Assembly: GCF_904846075.1 (NCBI RefSeq)
Contig: NZ_CAJGZH010000001.1
Coordinates: 1,302,001 to 1,366,000, forward strand
Direction: 5' to 3'
Length of the DNA stretch: 64,000 nucleotides
Source: Psychrobacter glacincola
GTDB lineage: Bacteria; Pseudomonadota; Gammaproteobacteria; Pseudomonadales; Moraxellaceae
Shown here: positions 47,282 through 58,200 of the stretch, piece after piece
Layout: every line of letters starts with the position of its first letter
Numbering within the stretch: the stretch's first letter is position 1
The notes under the pieces: model-generated
What the model was told of the DNA's origin: nothing
Database searches by the model: none
Seen by the model: the letters and a program-made list of their open reading frames with translations, nothing else
Program-made: the position numbers and the translations under genes

Positions 47282-48979
47282 TTACTCAGTATACAAAGTC
47301 GGTAATCGAATATCAGCAGCATTAAGATAGGCGTTAAAGGCAAGAGGCGTACCACAGCTTTGCATGAGTGCGGCCAGCGATTGTACATAGCTGTTCGCCG
47401 CTTGCGCTTGTTCAGTACGTGCTTTAAGCGACTGCGTTTGTGCTTGGACTACCTCAATCGGTGTATTTACACCTTCTTGTAGCCCCAACTGGCGCAAACG
47501 CAATACTTCTGCGGCCAGATCTACATTGCTTTGTAATGCCTGATAACGAGATTGGGCATTATTAACATCGTGCCAGTTTTTTTCGACCAGTAATAATAAA
47601 TTGTCACTGACTTCGATTTCAGACAGATCCGCTTGGCGTATTTTGGCATTACTCGATGCGAGTGACGCATTTTTATCAAGACCACCCCACAGCTTCCAGC
47701 TGGCTGATATACCGGCTACCCAACTGGGGTCTTTTTCAATTTTTCCGTAGCCATAGAGCATGACGGTAGGCTTGTGACCAGTATCTGATAGCGCATGTAG
47801 CTGCTCAGCTTGTGCGCGTTTGGCGGCGACTTTTTGTAGACCTGGGTGATTGGTGAGTGATAAATTCTGAAAATAGTTTACATCGGGTAAAGGACGGCTA
47901 GAAACGAATAACGGTGTCGTGGGTTTGATACGATAGTCGGTACGCAATAGCCGCTGTAAAGCCATCATCGCAAGACGAGCATCGTTATTGGCATTGACGG
48001 ACTCACTTTTTGCATCGGCAAGCGCAGATTGTGCTTCTAAGCGATCAACACGTGAGATAAAACCTTCTTCAAAAAGCCGCTGCGCCATATGGTCAGTCTG
48101 CTGCAAGGTATCATAAGCATCTTCACGTAAATAAGCGGCAATGATGGCCAGCTGTGCTTTAAAGTAACGCTCAATCAGGGTGTTATAAAGCTCGTTTTTA
48201 TCCAATAGACTGTCTGCGACGGCTTCTTGGGTACGGGCATTGGAAGCACCTGTCAAAGCGTTGGTACGTCCAGCAGTATAGATGGGCCAAACCACGCCCA
48301 GACCTGCACCAGCCGTTGAGCCTGAGCGCTTTAACTCATAAGAATCTGGGATACGCTCACCGACCAATTCACCAAAATTTGGCAAATCTGGTAACGGTGG
48401 AATAGGCGGAATCACATTATCGATACCATTGTTAACGTCATTAACAATACCGTTTTTCAATGATGATAAGTCAAGATCCGCGTCTAAGTTGTAAGCGTTG
48501 GCTGATAATTGGGCAAACACCAATGGATTGTCCAAGGTTTTAAGCGCATCCGTTTGGTATTCACTAGCAGCAATCGCCGCTTGATTCGCGGCCAGTTTCG
48601 GTGACACTTGCAATAAAATATTTTGAGCTTGCTCAAGGCTTAACAGGCTAGATACTGCTAATGGATAACTATTATCAATACTTTTATGGGTAATGGGATC
48701 GATAAGCGTTGTTAAGCCAGTTTTTTGCTCGGCTTGACCCATGTCTGTATCTGTCGTTGACCTTCTATTTTGAATCTCATTTTTTTGAGTACTGTTTTGA
48801 ACGCTGCTTTGAGTACTTTTTTGAGTGTCAGCGTCGATAATTTGCGTCACTGCAACGGCTGTGACCTCATTCGGTGACTCGATATTATGATCAGTAGCGC
48901 TTGCAAAAGTAGGCGCCGCTAAACCCATGAACGTAATCGTCATCACCGCAGTAGACAGAGTCGATAAAGCAAATTTCAT
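47282..48979 (-). CDS. TolC-family outer-membrane channel protein
   Basis: The 565-residue precursor has a signal peptide (about 1-26, ending TFASA), then a low-complexity Gln/Ser/Thr-rich stretch of about 75 residues, and two outer-membrane-efflux-protein repeats. The first starts at LSLEQAQNILLQVSPKLAANQA and has an ESxxAxxDALxxx-like coiled coil; the second starts around LSLTNHPGLQKVAAKRAQ. Probable partners are the HlyD adaptor and permeases downstream, which together would make a tripartite exporter. The repeat architecture is clear, the substrate is not. Confidence 0.9.
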   Translation of the reverse strand: MKFALSTLSTAVMTITFMGLAAPTFASATDHNIESPNEVTAVAVTQIIDADTQKSTQSSVQNSTQKNEIQNRRSTTDTDMGQAEQKTGLTTLIDPITHKSIDNSYPLAVSSLLSLEQAQNILLQVSPKLAANQAAIAASEYQTDALKTLDNPLVFAQLSANAYNLDADLDLSSLKNGIVNDVNNGIDNVIPPIPPLPDLPNFGELVGERIPDSYELKRSGSTAGAGLGVVWPIYTAGRTNALTGASNARTQEAVADSLLDKNELYNTLIERYFKAQLAIIAAYLREDAYDTLQQTDHMAQRLFEEGFISRVDRLEAQSALADAKSESVNANNDARLAMMALQRLLRTDYRIKPTTPLFVSSRPLPDVNYFQNLSLTNHPGLQKVAAKRAQAEQLHALSDTGHKPTVMLYGYGKIEKDPSWVAGISASWKLWGGLDKNASLASSNAKIRQADLSEIEVSDNLLLLVEKNWHDVNNAQSRYQALQSNVDLAAEVLRLRQLGLQEGVNTPIEVVQAQTQSLKARTEQAQAANSYVQSLAALMQSCGTPLAFNAYLNAADIRLPTLYTE

Positions 48980-49601
48980 AAGTCACATAAGCCATTAATT
49001 AGAATGCAAAGTATTTTAGAGTCAGGCAAAAAAGTATCAAAAATATCAACTGTTATGGTCAAACCCTGTCCAAACAGTTCAATATGGGCAACCATTAACA
49101 GAAGCCAATATTTTGTTATGGGTAACAAGCGCTACACTGTAGTGGCACAATGGTGACGGGTCAATGCTCAGTATTTGCTTACTGTGCGTTGAATAAGCCG
49201 TGATTTTATGTTAGAGGTCGGGTGTTAAGACAAATAATAACATCATTTGTTAATTAATAATAAAAGGTTTATCAAGTCATTAGCACTTAAATCGATTTTA
49301 GATCACTTTTAAAAGCTTTTAGCGAAAATGATGGTTAGTGATGATTGTTGTATTACAAAGCAGCTTATAAACTATACATAATAGTGGTGTGTGCTATATT
49401 TCAGCACCTTATAGCGTTGAGCAAGATTAAAATGAACGGCATTTATTTTAACTGTCGGCAGTTGTTCATTGGCGCAGTGCTAATGTAAATAAAACTGGCT
49501 ATTGCGATAAGCGTTACTCCCAAAAAGTACGTGCTATCAATAAAGACTCGGCTATAAAATATAATTGTAAAAAATGAATGCGACAAAATAGGATATGAGT
49601 A
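48980..49601. other. Divergent intergenic region, 622 bp
   Basis: This lies between the TolC-like gene (minus) and glpK (plus). I find no credible ORF, RNA gene or strong terminator. A perfect 5-1-5 palindrome CTACACTGTAG is at 49132-49142 and could be an operator half. An AGGAT ribosome site precedes glpK. The composition is AT-rich throughout. Confidence 0.45.
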
Positions 49602-51194
49602 ATGGCAGGATATATTTTGGCTTTGGATCAAGGGACGACATCGAGTCGAGCGATATTGTACGATGATCGTGCGCGTCCGATAAAAATGGCACAGCAGCCC
49701 ACCACTTTACAAACCCCAAAAGCGGGCTTTGTTGAACAAGACGCGCAACAAATTTGGCAAACGCAGATTAGCTGTGCCCATGATGTGATTAATCAAGCAG
49801 GGCTACTTGCTACCGACGTCACCAGTATCGCGATCACCAATCAGCGTGAATCTATTGTCATGTGGGATAAGCAAACGGGTAAACCTTTAGCCCCTGCCAT
49901 CATTTGGCAAGATCGCCGTACGGCGAACTACTGTAAAACACTCGCAGCTGAGAGTACCAGTAGCATGATGAATGGCAGCCATGATGATGTGACAAGCGAA
50001 GTGCAACGTATTACAGGCCTACGTTTAGATCCATATTTCAGTGCCAGCAAAATCGCTTGGCTACTAGAGCACAATCCGAAATTGAGCGTACGAGCCAGTA
50101 GAGGAGAAATAGCGGTTGGTACTATAGACAGTTGGCTCATATATAAGCTAACCGGTGGCGAGCATGTCATTGATGTGACCAACGCTTCCCGTACTTTATT
50201 ATATGATATCCACAAGCTTGAGTGGTCAGAAGAGCTGTGCGCCCGTTTTGCGATACCCATGAATATTTTGCCTAAAGTCCTAGCATCTGATGGTGACTTT
50301 GGTAAAACCAAAAAAGGACTATTTGCCAAACAAATTCCTATTCAAGCGGTATTGGGCGATCAGCAAGCGGCACTTTTTGGACAAGGCTGCCTCGATGCGG
50401 GCATGGCCAAAAACACTTATGGCACTGGGTGTTTTATGCTGATGAATATTGGTCAAAAACCCAAACTTAGCGAGCATAAACTACTAACGACAATCGCTTG
50501 GCAACGAAAATCCACACCGACTCGTCCAGACAATTTATCTTTCGATCAAATTGTACAGTCAGGCAAACGCATGTTGCAGCCACCCAGAAAGGAAGTCACT
50601 TATGCCTTGGAGGGTAGTGTGTTTATGGCAGGTGCTATTGTCCAATGGTTACGGGACAATCTGGGTATGATTCAACAGAGCAGTGAAGTCGAAGATTTAG
50701 CTCGCCAAGTTGATAGTAGTGAAGAGGTGGTGTTACTGCCTGCATTTACAGGGCTAGGAGCACCCTATTGGCGCTCCGATATCAGCGCCAGTATTACTGG
50801 TATGAGCCGCGGCACGACTAAAGCCCATATTGCTCGTGCTGCGTTAGAGGCGGTTGCCTATCAAACTTATGATGTGCTCATTGCCATGCAAAAAGACAGC
50901 CCTCATCCATTAACTGAGCTAAGAGTAGATGGCGGCGCGGCTAATAATGACTTATTGATGCAGTTTCAAGCTGATTTACTCGATGTGCCTGTCCTGCGTC
51001 CGAGAGATACAGAAATCACTGCCAAAGGTGCAGCATTACTCGCAGGTTTAAAAACGGGGCTATATGATGAAGGGACGATGCAAGCATCATGGCAAGTCGA
51101 TCGTGTTTTTGAACCCCAAATGTCCAGTGATATCCGTGAACAACATCTTGATAAGTGGCAACGAGCCATCGATAGAACATTGACATCCTTATAA
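49602..51194 (+). CDS. glpK: Glycerol kinase
   Basis: GlpK phosphorylates glycerol to glycerol 3-phosphate. The 530 residues contain the FGGY-family motifs: YILALDQGTTSSRAILYD at the N terminus, TNQRESIVMWDKQTG, WQDRRTANYC, GDQQAALFGQGCLDAGMAKNTYGTGCF, and RVDGGAANNDLLMQFQADLL. No glpF or glpD gene lies beside it and there is no regulator next to it, so it is a solitary gene here. It has no clear terminator. Confidence 0.98.
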   Translation: MAGYILALDQGTTSSRAILYDDRARPIKMAQQPTTLQTPKAGFVEQDAQQIWQTQISCAHDVINQAGLLATDVTSIAITNQRESIVMWDKQTGKPLAPAIIWQDRRTANYCKTLAAESTSSMMNGSHDDVTSEVQRITGLRLDPYFSASKIAWLLEHNPKLSVRASRGEIAVGTIDSWLIYKLTGGEHVIDVTNASRTLLYDIHKLEWSEELCARFAIPMNILPKVLASDGDFGKTKKGLFAKQIPIQAVLGDQQAALFGQGCLDAGMAKNTYGTGCFMLMNIGQKPKLSEHKLLTTIAWQRKSTPTRPDNLSFDQIVQSGKRMLQPPRKEVTYALEGSVFMAGAIVQWLRDNLGMIQQSSEVEDLARQVDSSEEVVLLPAFTGLGAPYWRSDISASITGMSRGTTKAHIARAALEAVAYQTYDVLIAMQKDSPHPLTELRVDGGAANNDLLMQFQADLLDVPVLRPRDTEITAKGAALLAGLKTGLYDEGTMQASWQVDRVFEPQMSSDIREQHLDKWQRAIDRTLTSL

Positions 51195-51460
51195 GTATTC
51201 AACAGACACATTAAAATATTGTAACAACTCAATGAAAAATTACTTAAAACGCTTCACTGTCCTACAAAATCATTATAAAGATACAGGCTGTAACGCAAGA
51301 CAATCGCAATCTGGACACAATTTACACAACCTATCTATCTGTTGTTATCCATAAATTTCTATACTTTAGGCGACTCAAGTAACACATGATTCGAGTAAGA
51401 CTGCTAATTTTTAGCACTTAATAAATCTAAAATATAACAAATTAATTTAAGGATAAAATT

Positions 51461-51973
51461 ATGAGTAACTATGACGGTATTGATCGCAGTGAAGTAAAGC
51501 ATATGTCAAAAGAAGCTAAGCAGGATCTGAATGCTGATATCATCACAGGTGAGCCAGGTTCGCATCCAGTAGGCACAGCTATTGGTGGTCTTGGCGGCGC
51601 AGCGGCGGGTGCAGCAATCGGTACAATGGCAGGACCACTTGGCACACTTATTGGTGGTGCGATTGGTGCTATCGTTGGTGGCGGTGCAGGACATGCAGCA
51701 GCAGAAGCGATTGATCCAACACGTGAAGAAGCTTACTGGCGTGCAGAATATGCCAATGTTGATTATTACAAAGAAGGTTATGACTTCGACCGTGATCTAC
51801 ATCCAGCTTATGCAGTAGGGTACGCCAACCGTGCTCGTTATCCTGCGGATGCACGTTTTGAAGACCATGAAGCTGAATTAGAGCGCTCATGGCATGAAGT
51901 AAAAGGTGAATCACGCATGGAGTGGGAAGAAGCACGCAAAGCATCGTATGACGCATGGAATCGTGTATCGTAA
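51461..51973 (+). CDS. Glycine-zipper protein of unknown function
   Basis: The 170 residues have a polar N terminus and then a Gly/Ala-rich segment of about 50 residues (AIGGLGGAAAGAAIGTMAG, LIGGAIGAIVGGGAGHAAA), the GxxxG pattern of glycine-zipper membrane-interacting helices. The C-terminal half is acidic and aromatic (EEAYWRAEYANVDYYKEGYD, ...WHEVKGESRMEWEEARKASYDAWNR) and soluble-looking. There is no signal peptide. A good TTAAGGAT site precedes the ATG. Similar proteins are known from Moraxellaceae as stress-associated genes, but I cannot name a function. Confidence 0.75.
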   Translation: MSNYDGIDRSEVKHMSKEAKQDLNADIITGEPGSHPVGTAIGGLGGAAAGAAIGTMAGPLGTLIGGAIGAIVGGGAGHAAAEAIDPTREEAYWRAEYANVDYYKEGYDFDRDLHPAYAVGYANRARYPADARFEDHEAELERSWHEVKGESRMEWEEARKASYDAWNRVS

Positions 51974-52105
51974 TAAGCGAAACTAACAGCACATTTGATT
52001 TAAGTAAGTAGACAGTATATAAGCTTACTACCTTATCACTGGGCTTAGCCTGATTGTAGACTTGGGTCTGCTGATAGACTAAATACTTTCAATTTATGCT
52101 ATTTT

Positions 52106-52138
52106 AAAGTCTTCAAAGATTTCTTTGGAGGCTTTTTT
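52106..52138 (+). terminator. Terminator-like hairpin upstream of the EEP gene
   Basis: AAGTCTTCAAAGA pairs with TCTTTGGAGGCTT (with G-T pairs), followed by six Ts. It lies 133 bp past the glycine-zipper gene and before the next promoter. Confidence 0.75.
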
Positions 52139-52221
52139 GCTGTATATTACTAAGTATGAATATATTAAACAGCCAATCATCTTTGGAAGCAATATTCTAG
52201 AATAAAAATAATAGGTAATCT

Positions 52222-53250
52222 ATGAACAATAATGCGGAAGCTAAAAGCGCCAGACAATTTTATATCGCCACTGCCAACTTGCTCAATTTTGCCAACCCTA
52301 ACCGAATTTATTATGACAATGCGCCAGCTTACAGTAACGATGAATACGAGCACAAGCTAAGCGGCATCACCGATTTATTAGCAAAAGCACATGCTGATAT
52401 TATTGCGGTGCAAGAAGTCTGGGATAGTAATGCGCTTGAAGCGTTGGCGGTATCATTGGGGTTTAAGCCCGAGCATGTCGTTGTTCCGTTAGCAAGTAAC
52501 GACCGTTCAAGCCCTTATACCCATGGCAAAGGGGCACAAAATACTCCTGCCGTTGGTATCATTAGCCGCTTTGAGCAATTAGAAAGCCGCTTGCTTGAAG
52601 ATATTGCGCCAAAAGCGGTGATTGATATCCCTGATATTGGTCCTTACCATCGCTTTAATCGTCCACCATTGCTAGTACGGGTCGATGCCTTTGGTCAACC
52701 GATAACGATTATTACGGCGCATCTAAAAAGCAAACGGGCATTTTTCTTGCGTGATGAAAGTGGCAATTTGTTAGAAGACATGGACGATCCAAATATTCGA
52801 GTCCGTGCCAAGCTCCGTAGCTTATGTATGCGCGCCGCAGAAGCAGCCTCTATTCGCATGTCTATTATAGAGCGCTTACGTCATACTCGTGAGCCATTGA
52901 TTTTGTTAGGTGATATGAATGATGTCACCGGTAGCGTCACCACCCAATTGATGGCTGAGACTGGTGAAGTTAATTACGATAAAGGCATGCGCGATGTTGC
53001 ATTATTCGATGCTGCGCGTATCCAAGCACGCTATGGTTGGATGAAAGATGTGGCATATACCCATATATATCAAGGTATGCCAGAAGTGATTGATCAGTTA
53101 TTTGTTTCAGAAGAGTTTCTTCCTGATAGCAAGTTTTCACTGGGTCAGGTTGAAAGAGTAGACTATTTCAATGACCATTTAAAGTGGGACTATGCAGATA
53201 GGGTCATCGATCATGGTATTATAAGAGCGAAAATTAAACTCAAAGATTAA
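52222..53250 (+). CDS. Endonuclease/exonuclease/phosphatase-family protein
   Basis: A 342-residue metal-dependent hydrolase of the EEP superfamily. Landmarks are IATANLLNFANPNRI at the N terminus, the metal-ligand Glu in DIIAVQEVW, ITIITAHLKSKRAF, LLGDMNDVTGSV, the DQLFVS strand and the final catalytic-type His in VIDHGIIRA. There is no signal peptide, so it acts in the cytoplasm. It could be a nuclease or a phosphodiesterase; the sequence does not discriminate. The start is ATG 52222. It is a single gene. Confidence 0.9.
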   Translation: MNNNAEAKSARQFYIATANLLNFANPNRIYYDNAPAYSNDEYEHKLSGITDLLAKAHADIIAVQEVWDSNALEALAVSLGFKPEHVVVPLASNDRSSPYTHGKGAQNTPAVGIISRFEQLESRLLEDIAPKAVIDIPDIGPYHRFNRPPLLVRVDAFGQPITIITAHLKSKRAFFLRDESGNLLEDMDDPNIRVRAKLRSLCMRAAEAASIRMSIIERLRHTREPLILLGDMNDVTGSVTTQLMAETGEVNYDKGMRDVALFDAARIQARYGWMKDVAYTHIYQGMPEVIDQLFVSEEFLPDSKFSLGQVERVDYFNDHLKWDYADRVIDHGIIRAKIKLKD

Positions 53251-53485
53251 ATTTTTTACATTACGTGGTCAACGCTATTAAATGGTTGACCTATACATTA
53301 ATTTTTAACCCATTTATCTCCCTTGCTTGATAGTGTACAAGCGTTTATGATGCCTCTCCATTAGACATAGTAGCGCTAATATCAGTGCTACATTATTAGC
53401 TAATAGGATGTAATTCTTCAATTTAGGGCGAATACTATCTATTGAAGATTATATTTATAAAATAGGGTGTAACATTAAGAGACTT

Positions 53486-54181
53486 ATGATGAGCGAAAAT
53501 AAAGACGAAAAGATTGAAGATGTGTTGGTAGATTCGGAACTGGCAAAAAAACTGGTCCCGAATAAGTTTAAGTTTACCAGCCAACAAGGCCGTGCGCGCC
53601 GTCAAAAACTTTTGGCTGGTGCCAAGAAGTTAAGTGAAACCCAACCTATCAATGACATTACTTTGGCGGCTGTATGTGAAGAAGCAGGCATTCCAAGAGC
53701 TTCTGCTTATCACTTTTTTCCTAACATCGAAGCGATATTTTTAGCATTGCGTTTTTTGAATGCTATCGAAATATTAGAGATAGTAGAAACAGTAGATATT
53801 GGTAATTATGACAGATGGCAGGGCTATTTGACGGCGCTTATTGATAATTGTGTGACGATATTCCATAACGACGAAACCAAAGCCAAGCTCATTTATGACA
53901 CGAACACGCCTGATTTTGAAGGTGATAGTTTTGGTGAAGATATCGATCATCAAATCGTCGATTTGGTTTATAAGCGTTTATCAGAGCGCTATGAGATGCC
54001 GAGTTTCCACGATATTCAAGACACGCTATTGATTGCTTATAGCATTATTAATGCGATATTCACATTGTCTTATCGTCGTCACCAAAGCATTACTAATGAA
54101 TATATCCAAGAAGCAAACACTGCGTTTATCGCTTATTTGCGTTGCTATCTACCAGAAAAGCTACCGCGTAAGAATCGCTAG
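53486..54181 (+). CDS. TetR/AcrR-family transcriptional regulator
   Basis: A 231-residue regulator. A charged N-terminal extension of about 35 residues precedes the DNA-binding helices: ITLAAVCEEAGIPRASAYHFFPNIEAIF (about 59-86). The C-terminal domain is not diagnostic. The start MMSENKDEKIED is an ATGATG pair with a possible AGAGAC site. It is followed by an exceptionally long symmetric terminator. No target gene is obvious; it stands in the same direction as the EEP gene, 235 bp after it. Confidence 0.85.
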   Translation: MMSENKDEKIEDVLVDSELAKKLVPNKFKFTSQQGRARRQKLLAGAKKLSETQPINDITLAAVCEEAGIPRASAYHFFPNIEAIFLALRFLNAIEILEIVETVDIGNYDRWQGYLTALIDNCVTIFHNDETKAKLIYDTNTPDFEGDSFGEDIDHQIVDLVYKRLSERYEMPSFHDIQDTLLIAYSIINAIFTLSYRRHQSITNEYIQEANTAFIAYLRCYLPEKLPRKNR

Positions 54182-54246
54182 TTTTTTTCGCTATTTAGAT
54201 GATGCATAGACATTAGAGTGTGATTAACATGCTCTAATGTCTGCTA

Positions 54247-54295
54247 AGTAAATACAAAAAAGCCGACATCATATGTCGGCTTTTTTGTATTTACT
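54247..54295. terminator. Perfect 23-bp-arm bidirectional terminator
   Basis: Positions 54247-54269 and 54273-54295 are exact reverse complements around a 3-nt loop. The core GCCGACAT/ATGTCGGC is flanked by A6/T6 and a further palindromic TAAATAC/GTATTTA. It ends the TetR gene and the convergent 257-residue gene. Confidence 0.95.
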
Positions 54296-54323
54296 GCATT
54301 GATGAGCAGTGGTAATAATGGAC

Positions 54324-55097
54324 TTAACGGATAGGCATCAATACTTGCCCACGGCAACTATCAGCACTCGCATCTAATGTCTCATATTGCTTATAATAGC
54401 TGACGATCAGCTCTTCCAAAGCGACGTTGGTCTGTGAATCATGGGTATTGACGTATGCTTCGCGGGCTTGTTCAAGCCAACGATCTGCCATGCGAAAATG
54501 GATGCCTGATTCCCGCCAGCCGCGCTCGCACTGGTTCGTAGCAGCCCAAATTAAAGCGACCTCGCTGAAGGCTATCTCTCGTGGTGCTGACTCGATACCA
54601 CCGCTATCTTTTAGCGCGTTTAAGGTTGCCCATAGATCGGGGCGCATGAGAGCAGAGTTTGAGGGTATGTCTTGAATAAGGTTGAGATCTTGTTCCTTGC
54701 CATTTCTTAAGGTAGTCAAAATCGTCTCTGCTGCCTGTGCTGCTTGCTGCCCAGCAGGTGAACGACTATTTATGCTGTCTTGATGGATGGCGTAGTTAAG
54801 CCAAGCCTGAGCTTTATAGGCAAAGTATTGCTGACGTGCACTCATGTTTTTTTGTTGATACGCTTGTAACTCTGTCAACATACAGTTCATAGCACGTTGG
54901 CGCGTACTTTGGTATTTTGGGTGGTGAGACTGAGTTTGAACATCATTGGCACAGTGATTATCGTCATGGGTTACTGCCACTTCAGGAGTATGATGACTCG
55001 CCGATGCAACCGAGGTCATTGTCAGGAAAAAAACGGTTGATAATAAAGCCTTTATAGGCTGTTTATAATGGGCTGCTTTGTTGGCATGATTAGGCAT
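54324..55097 (-). CDS. Exported protein of unknown function at the end of the surface cluster
   Basis: ATG 55097, 9 nt after GAGG, gives 257 residues and places a signal peptide (ALLSTVFFLTMTSVASA) correctly; the more distant in-frame ATG at 55175 would add 26 residues. The mature protein is helical, with motifs AKAQAWLNYAIH-like (YFAYKAQAWLNYAIHQDS), EIAFSEVALIWAATNQCERGW and four Cys. The two later Cys flank the last third, so disulphides are likely. It resembles the periplasmic N-terminal part of some OmpA-type proteins, but no OmpA domain is present. It lies 166 bp after the large barrel protein. Confidence 0.7.
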   Translation of the reverse strand: MPNHANKAAHYKQPIKALLSTVFFLTMTSVASASHHTPEVAVTHDDNHCANDVQTQSHHPKYQSTRQRAMNCMLTELQAYQQKNMSARQQYFAYKAQAWLNYAIHQDSINSRSPAGQQAAQAAETILTTLRNGKEQDLNLIQDIPSNSALMRPDLWATLNALKDSGGIESAPREIAFSEVALIWAATNQCERGWRESGIHFRMADRWLEQAREAYVNTHDSQTNVALEELIVSYYKQYETLDASADSCRGQVLMPIR

Positions 55098-55226
55098 GAT
55101 GCAAAACCTCATATTAAGCGGATCAGTATCAATATTGGTATTGGTACTTGCGGTTTTTGGCGTTGATCTCATCACTTATTAAAATATATCTTTCATATAA
55201 TATGATGAACAGCGCGATAACGCCCG

Positions 55227-55255
55227 CATTGTCGTCAGATAATAACACGACAATG
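55227..55255. repeat. Strong inverted repeat without T-run
   Basis: CATTGTCGT and ACGACAATG form a perfect 9-bp stem with an 11-nt loop, with further C/G pairs outside a single mismatch. It lies just past the stop of the large barrel gene. No T-run follows on the minus strand. Confidence 0.65.
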
Positions 55256-55263
55256 GGGATAAA

Positions 55264-58200
55264 TTACAATGTAGAGTGAGTCGTCAAACGCTGGTTCTTA
55301 CGTGGATCATCACGTTTGAATAGGTCTTCGTCAAACTTGAAGCGTAATCTAAAGTAAGCGCCTTCCATAGTGCTATCGTCATAAGCGATGTCTTCATCCT
55401 CAAAGCCCATAAAGTTATAACCTAGTGACAACCAAAGATTGGTCATCGGGCTATAGCCCACTTCCGCACCCAGCATATAAGACATATCATCTGCTTGTTT
55501 GTTCCAATAAGTGCCTGCTTGCAAACCCACATCCCAGCGCTCACTGATGTCATATAGACCGCGAGCATAAAGCGCATGGGCTGTATTGTCGCTACTAATA
55601 TCATCAGCATCAAACTGAGTATATTTACCCGCGTAACGGCCTGATAACGTCAACGGACGCGTTGGATGATAGTTACCACTCAATGACCAGATAACGGCGT
55701 CTTTTTGATAGGCGTCATCGCCAGTACTGTTATCATCTAAGCGATACTCAAGCTTGGCTAACATGTCTAACTGATTGCTATCATAATCACGATAAGCAGC
55801 TCCTAGCTGGAAGCGATTAATCGTGCGATTGCCATCGTCATAATCGACGCGCGAGTAGATGTCTTTGGCCAACAGAGTCACATCGTCAGTATAGCGATAA
55901 GCAATACCAGCGCTACCTAGCAATGTGTCACTGGTCTCACCCCAACGCTTCTCAAAACGCGCTGAGGCTTTGTAATCTTCTTTCGCAAGATACTCTATAC
56001 CAATGCCAGCTGCCGTTGCGGTGTTTTCGGTATCGCCCTCTAATGATTCAACACGCTCAAATAAGGTGTTTAAAGTCAGACCTTCTTGAACATACCACTT
56101 GTTTTTTAGACCGATAGCAGCTTCAGCTTCGCGAGCACTAATGGCGTCACTCATGCGATATTCGCTATAGACTTTGCCATCTTTCATATAAGCGGCATCA
56201 AAACCGAAAACCGTACGCTGACGTTCTTCAGTATCATCAAGACCATAGCTACCAGATAGACTGTTGATCAAGTCATGACGGGCGTATAGGCGGCCTAAAC
56301 CACCTAGCGGCGTCTCGCCTCCGATGGAGGTGGCATTACGATTACTGTTATCAATATCTTGCTCATATTCTGCAAATACTAAAGAGTCATTGAGCTTGGG
56401 CAACCGTGCCGTGATGCGAGCGCGGGCGGTAGTACCTTCAATATCTTTTTCAGAATCACTGACATTATTTAGCGCCGATTGATTGATAATATCGTCATTA
56501 AAGAGAGTGTTATCAGTCACATCTACGACGTCTGTTACCGCTTGGATATTGCGTGAAGCTGCCGTTGCATCTTGCTTATAATAACGTAAGCCAATCTCGC
56601 CAACGATGTTGGTGCTCAAACGCTGTTCAATACTGGCTAAGACACCTTGGCGGCTAGCATCAGTGGTATGATCTTTAGTACGTACGCCTTCTAGTTTTAG
56701 CGCGGTCTTTTTGTCATTAATTAAATGAGTGACTTCGACGCCCGATTCAGCGCGCCCAGCAGTCTGCGGCGAGGCACCAGTCACGAAACCTTCGTCAGTA
56801 TCATTATAATAAGCTTTGGCACGAGTGTTTTTCTTGTTATCAAAGTCAAGCTCGATACGCAAGGCATTACCTTCTGCGTCCTGACCGTCTAATTCTGTCG
56901 CATTGATTTGATTGCTTGGCTGAAAATTTGGATTCTCAGCTTTATTCATCGCGTATTCAGCGACCAGTTTTAGCTTATCGTTAAACTTGATAACGCTGTT
57001 GACGCTAGCCAGCTCTTCTTTGTTAAGAGGGTCATCACTGTTGACATAGCTACCACCGATGGCGACTTTATCAGTCAACTGCTGCTTGGCAGCAATGCCA
57101 CCGACCAAGTATTTTTCGCCGCCTTCATCGACTTCTACAGTGACTCGTAGATAAATAGGGTTGCCATCGATGTCTTGGCTAGCGATAGGGGCTTTTAAAA
57201 ATAAGCTACGGCTGATAGGGTCAATTTCATAATCGGCAAAGCGGGTAAGGGTCTCACGGCTAATGATCAAGCCTGGATTGTTAGCGTCACGAGTGATCAC
57301 TTCGACAGTTTCTGAGTTTTCTAATACGGCATCAAAGTTTTCAGCCAATGGATAAGGGCCTGAGATACCAAGACCACGAGTCTCATTGACGCGCTGGCTA
57401 GTACTCGTCTCCGCGACAAAGGCAGTAATGCGAGTATTGCTATCTTCATATTGGGCTTTTAGGCCAGTCAACGTACGGTTATATTGACCTAATTTAATAC
57501 CTTCATCGTTATCGATTTGAGTTTTTAAGTCGCCATACATAGCAAATGAGCGACCCTTGTCCAAGCGCACATAGAGTTTGCTGGTAGATTGCGCATCAAA
57601 GCCCTTGGCTGATGAATCACCATAGACAGGATAGTATTCACCAGGCTCGATATCACGGAACAGACGCTCGCCTTTTTTGTCGCTGTCATAAGCCAAAGTG
57701 AGCAAATAATCGCCACGTACTTTGCCTTTAAGGAACATCGCGGCGCGACCAGAAGCGGTATAGTCATCGTTACCAGCGAAATCATTGAGCTCTTGCTCAA
57801 AAGCGCCTTGGGCGTCAGTAATGCTGCTGCCATCAAAGTCTTTAAGTGAGATCGCGCCTTCGACGATGCCGACGGCAATGAGAGGACGTAATTGCGCGGT
57901 AAATTGTAACGGGATAATCTGTTTACTGCTACCAGTGTCGATGACCAACTCACCTTTACCCGGTACACTTGGTGCAGTCACGGGTATGAGTAGCTCACCA
58001 CCTGAGACAATAACTTGCGAACCAGCTTGATCTTTACTGCTGTCATTAAGATTGATACGGCCGATATTGGTATCGATAGTGATAGGTGTTGAGGCGATAT
58101 AAGGACGGCCATCACGGTCTTTTAGGCTAATAACGACTTGATAATCGCTAACGCCATCTGCCGGTACTAGCTGCGCTTGAGTGCGATAGTCAATGGCTTG

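Noticed and set aside
49443..49631. 62-residue hydrophobic minus-strand ORF overlapping glpK
   Set aside because: It overlaps the start of a certain gene, has no ribosome site, and its composition is that of AT-rich noncoding DNA.
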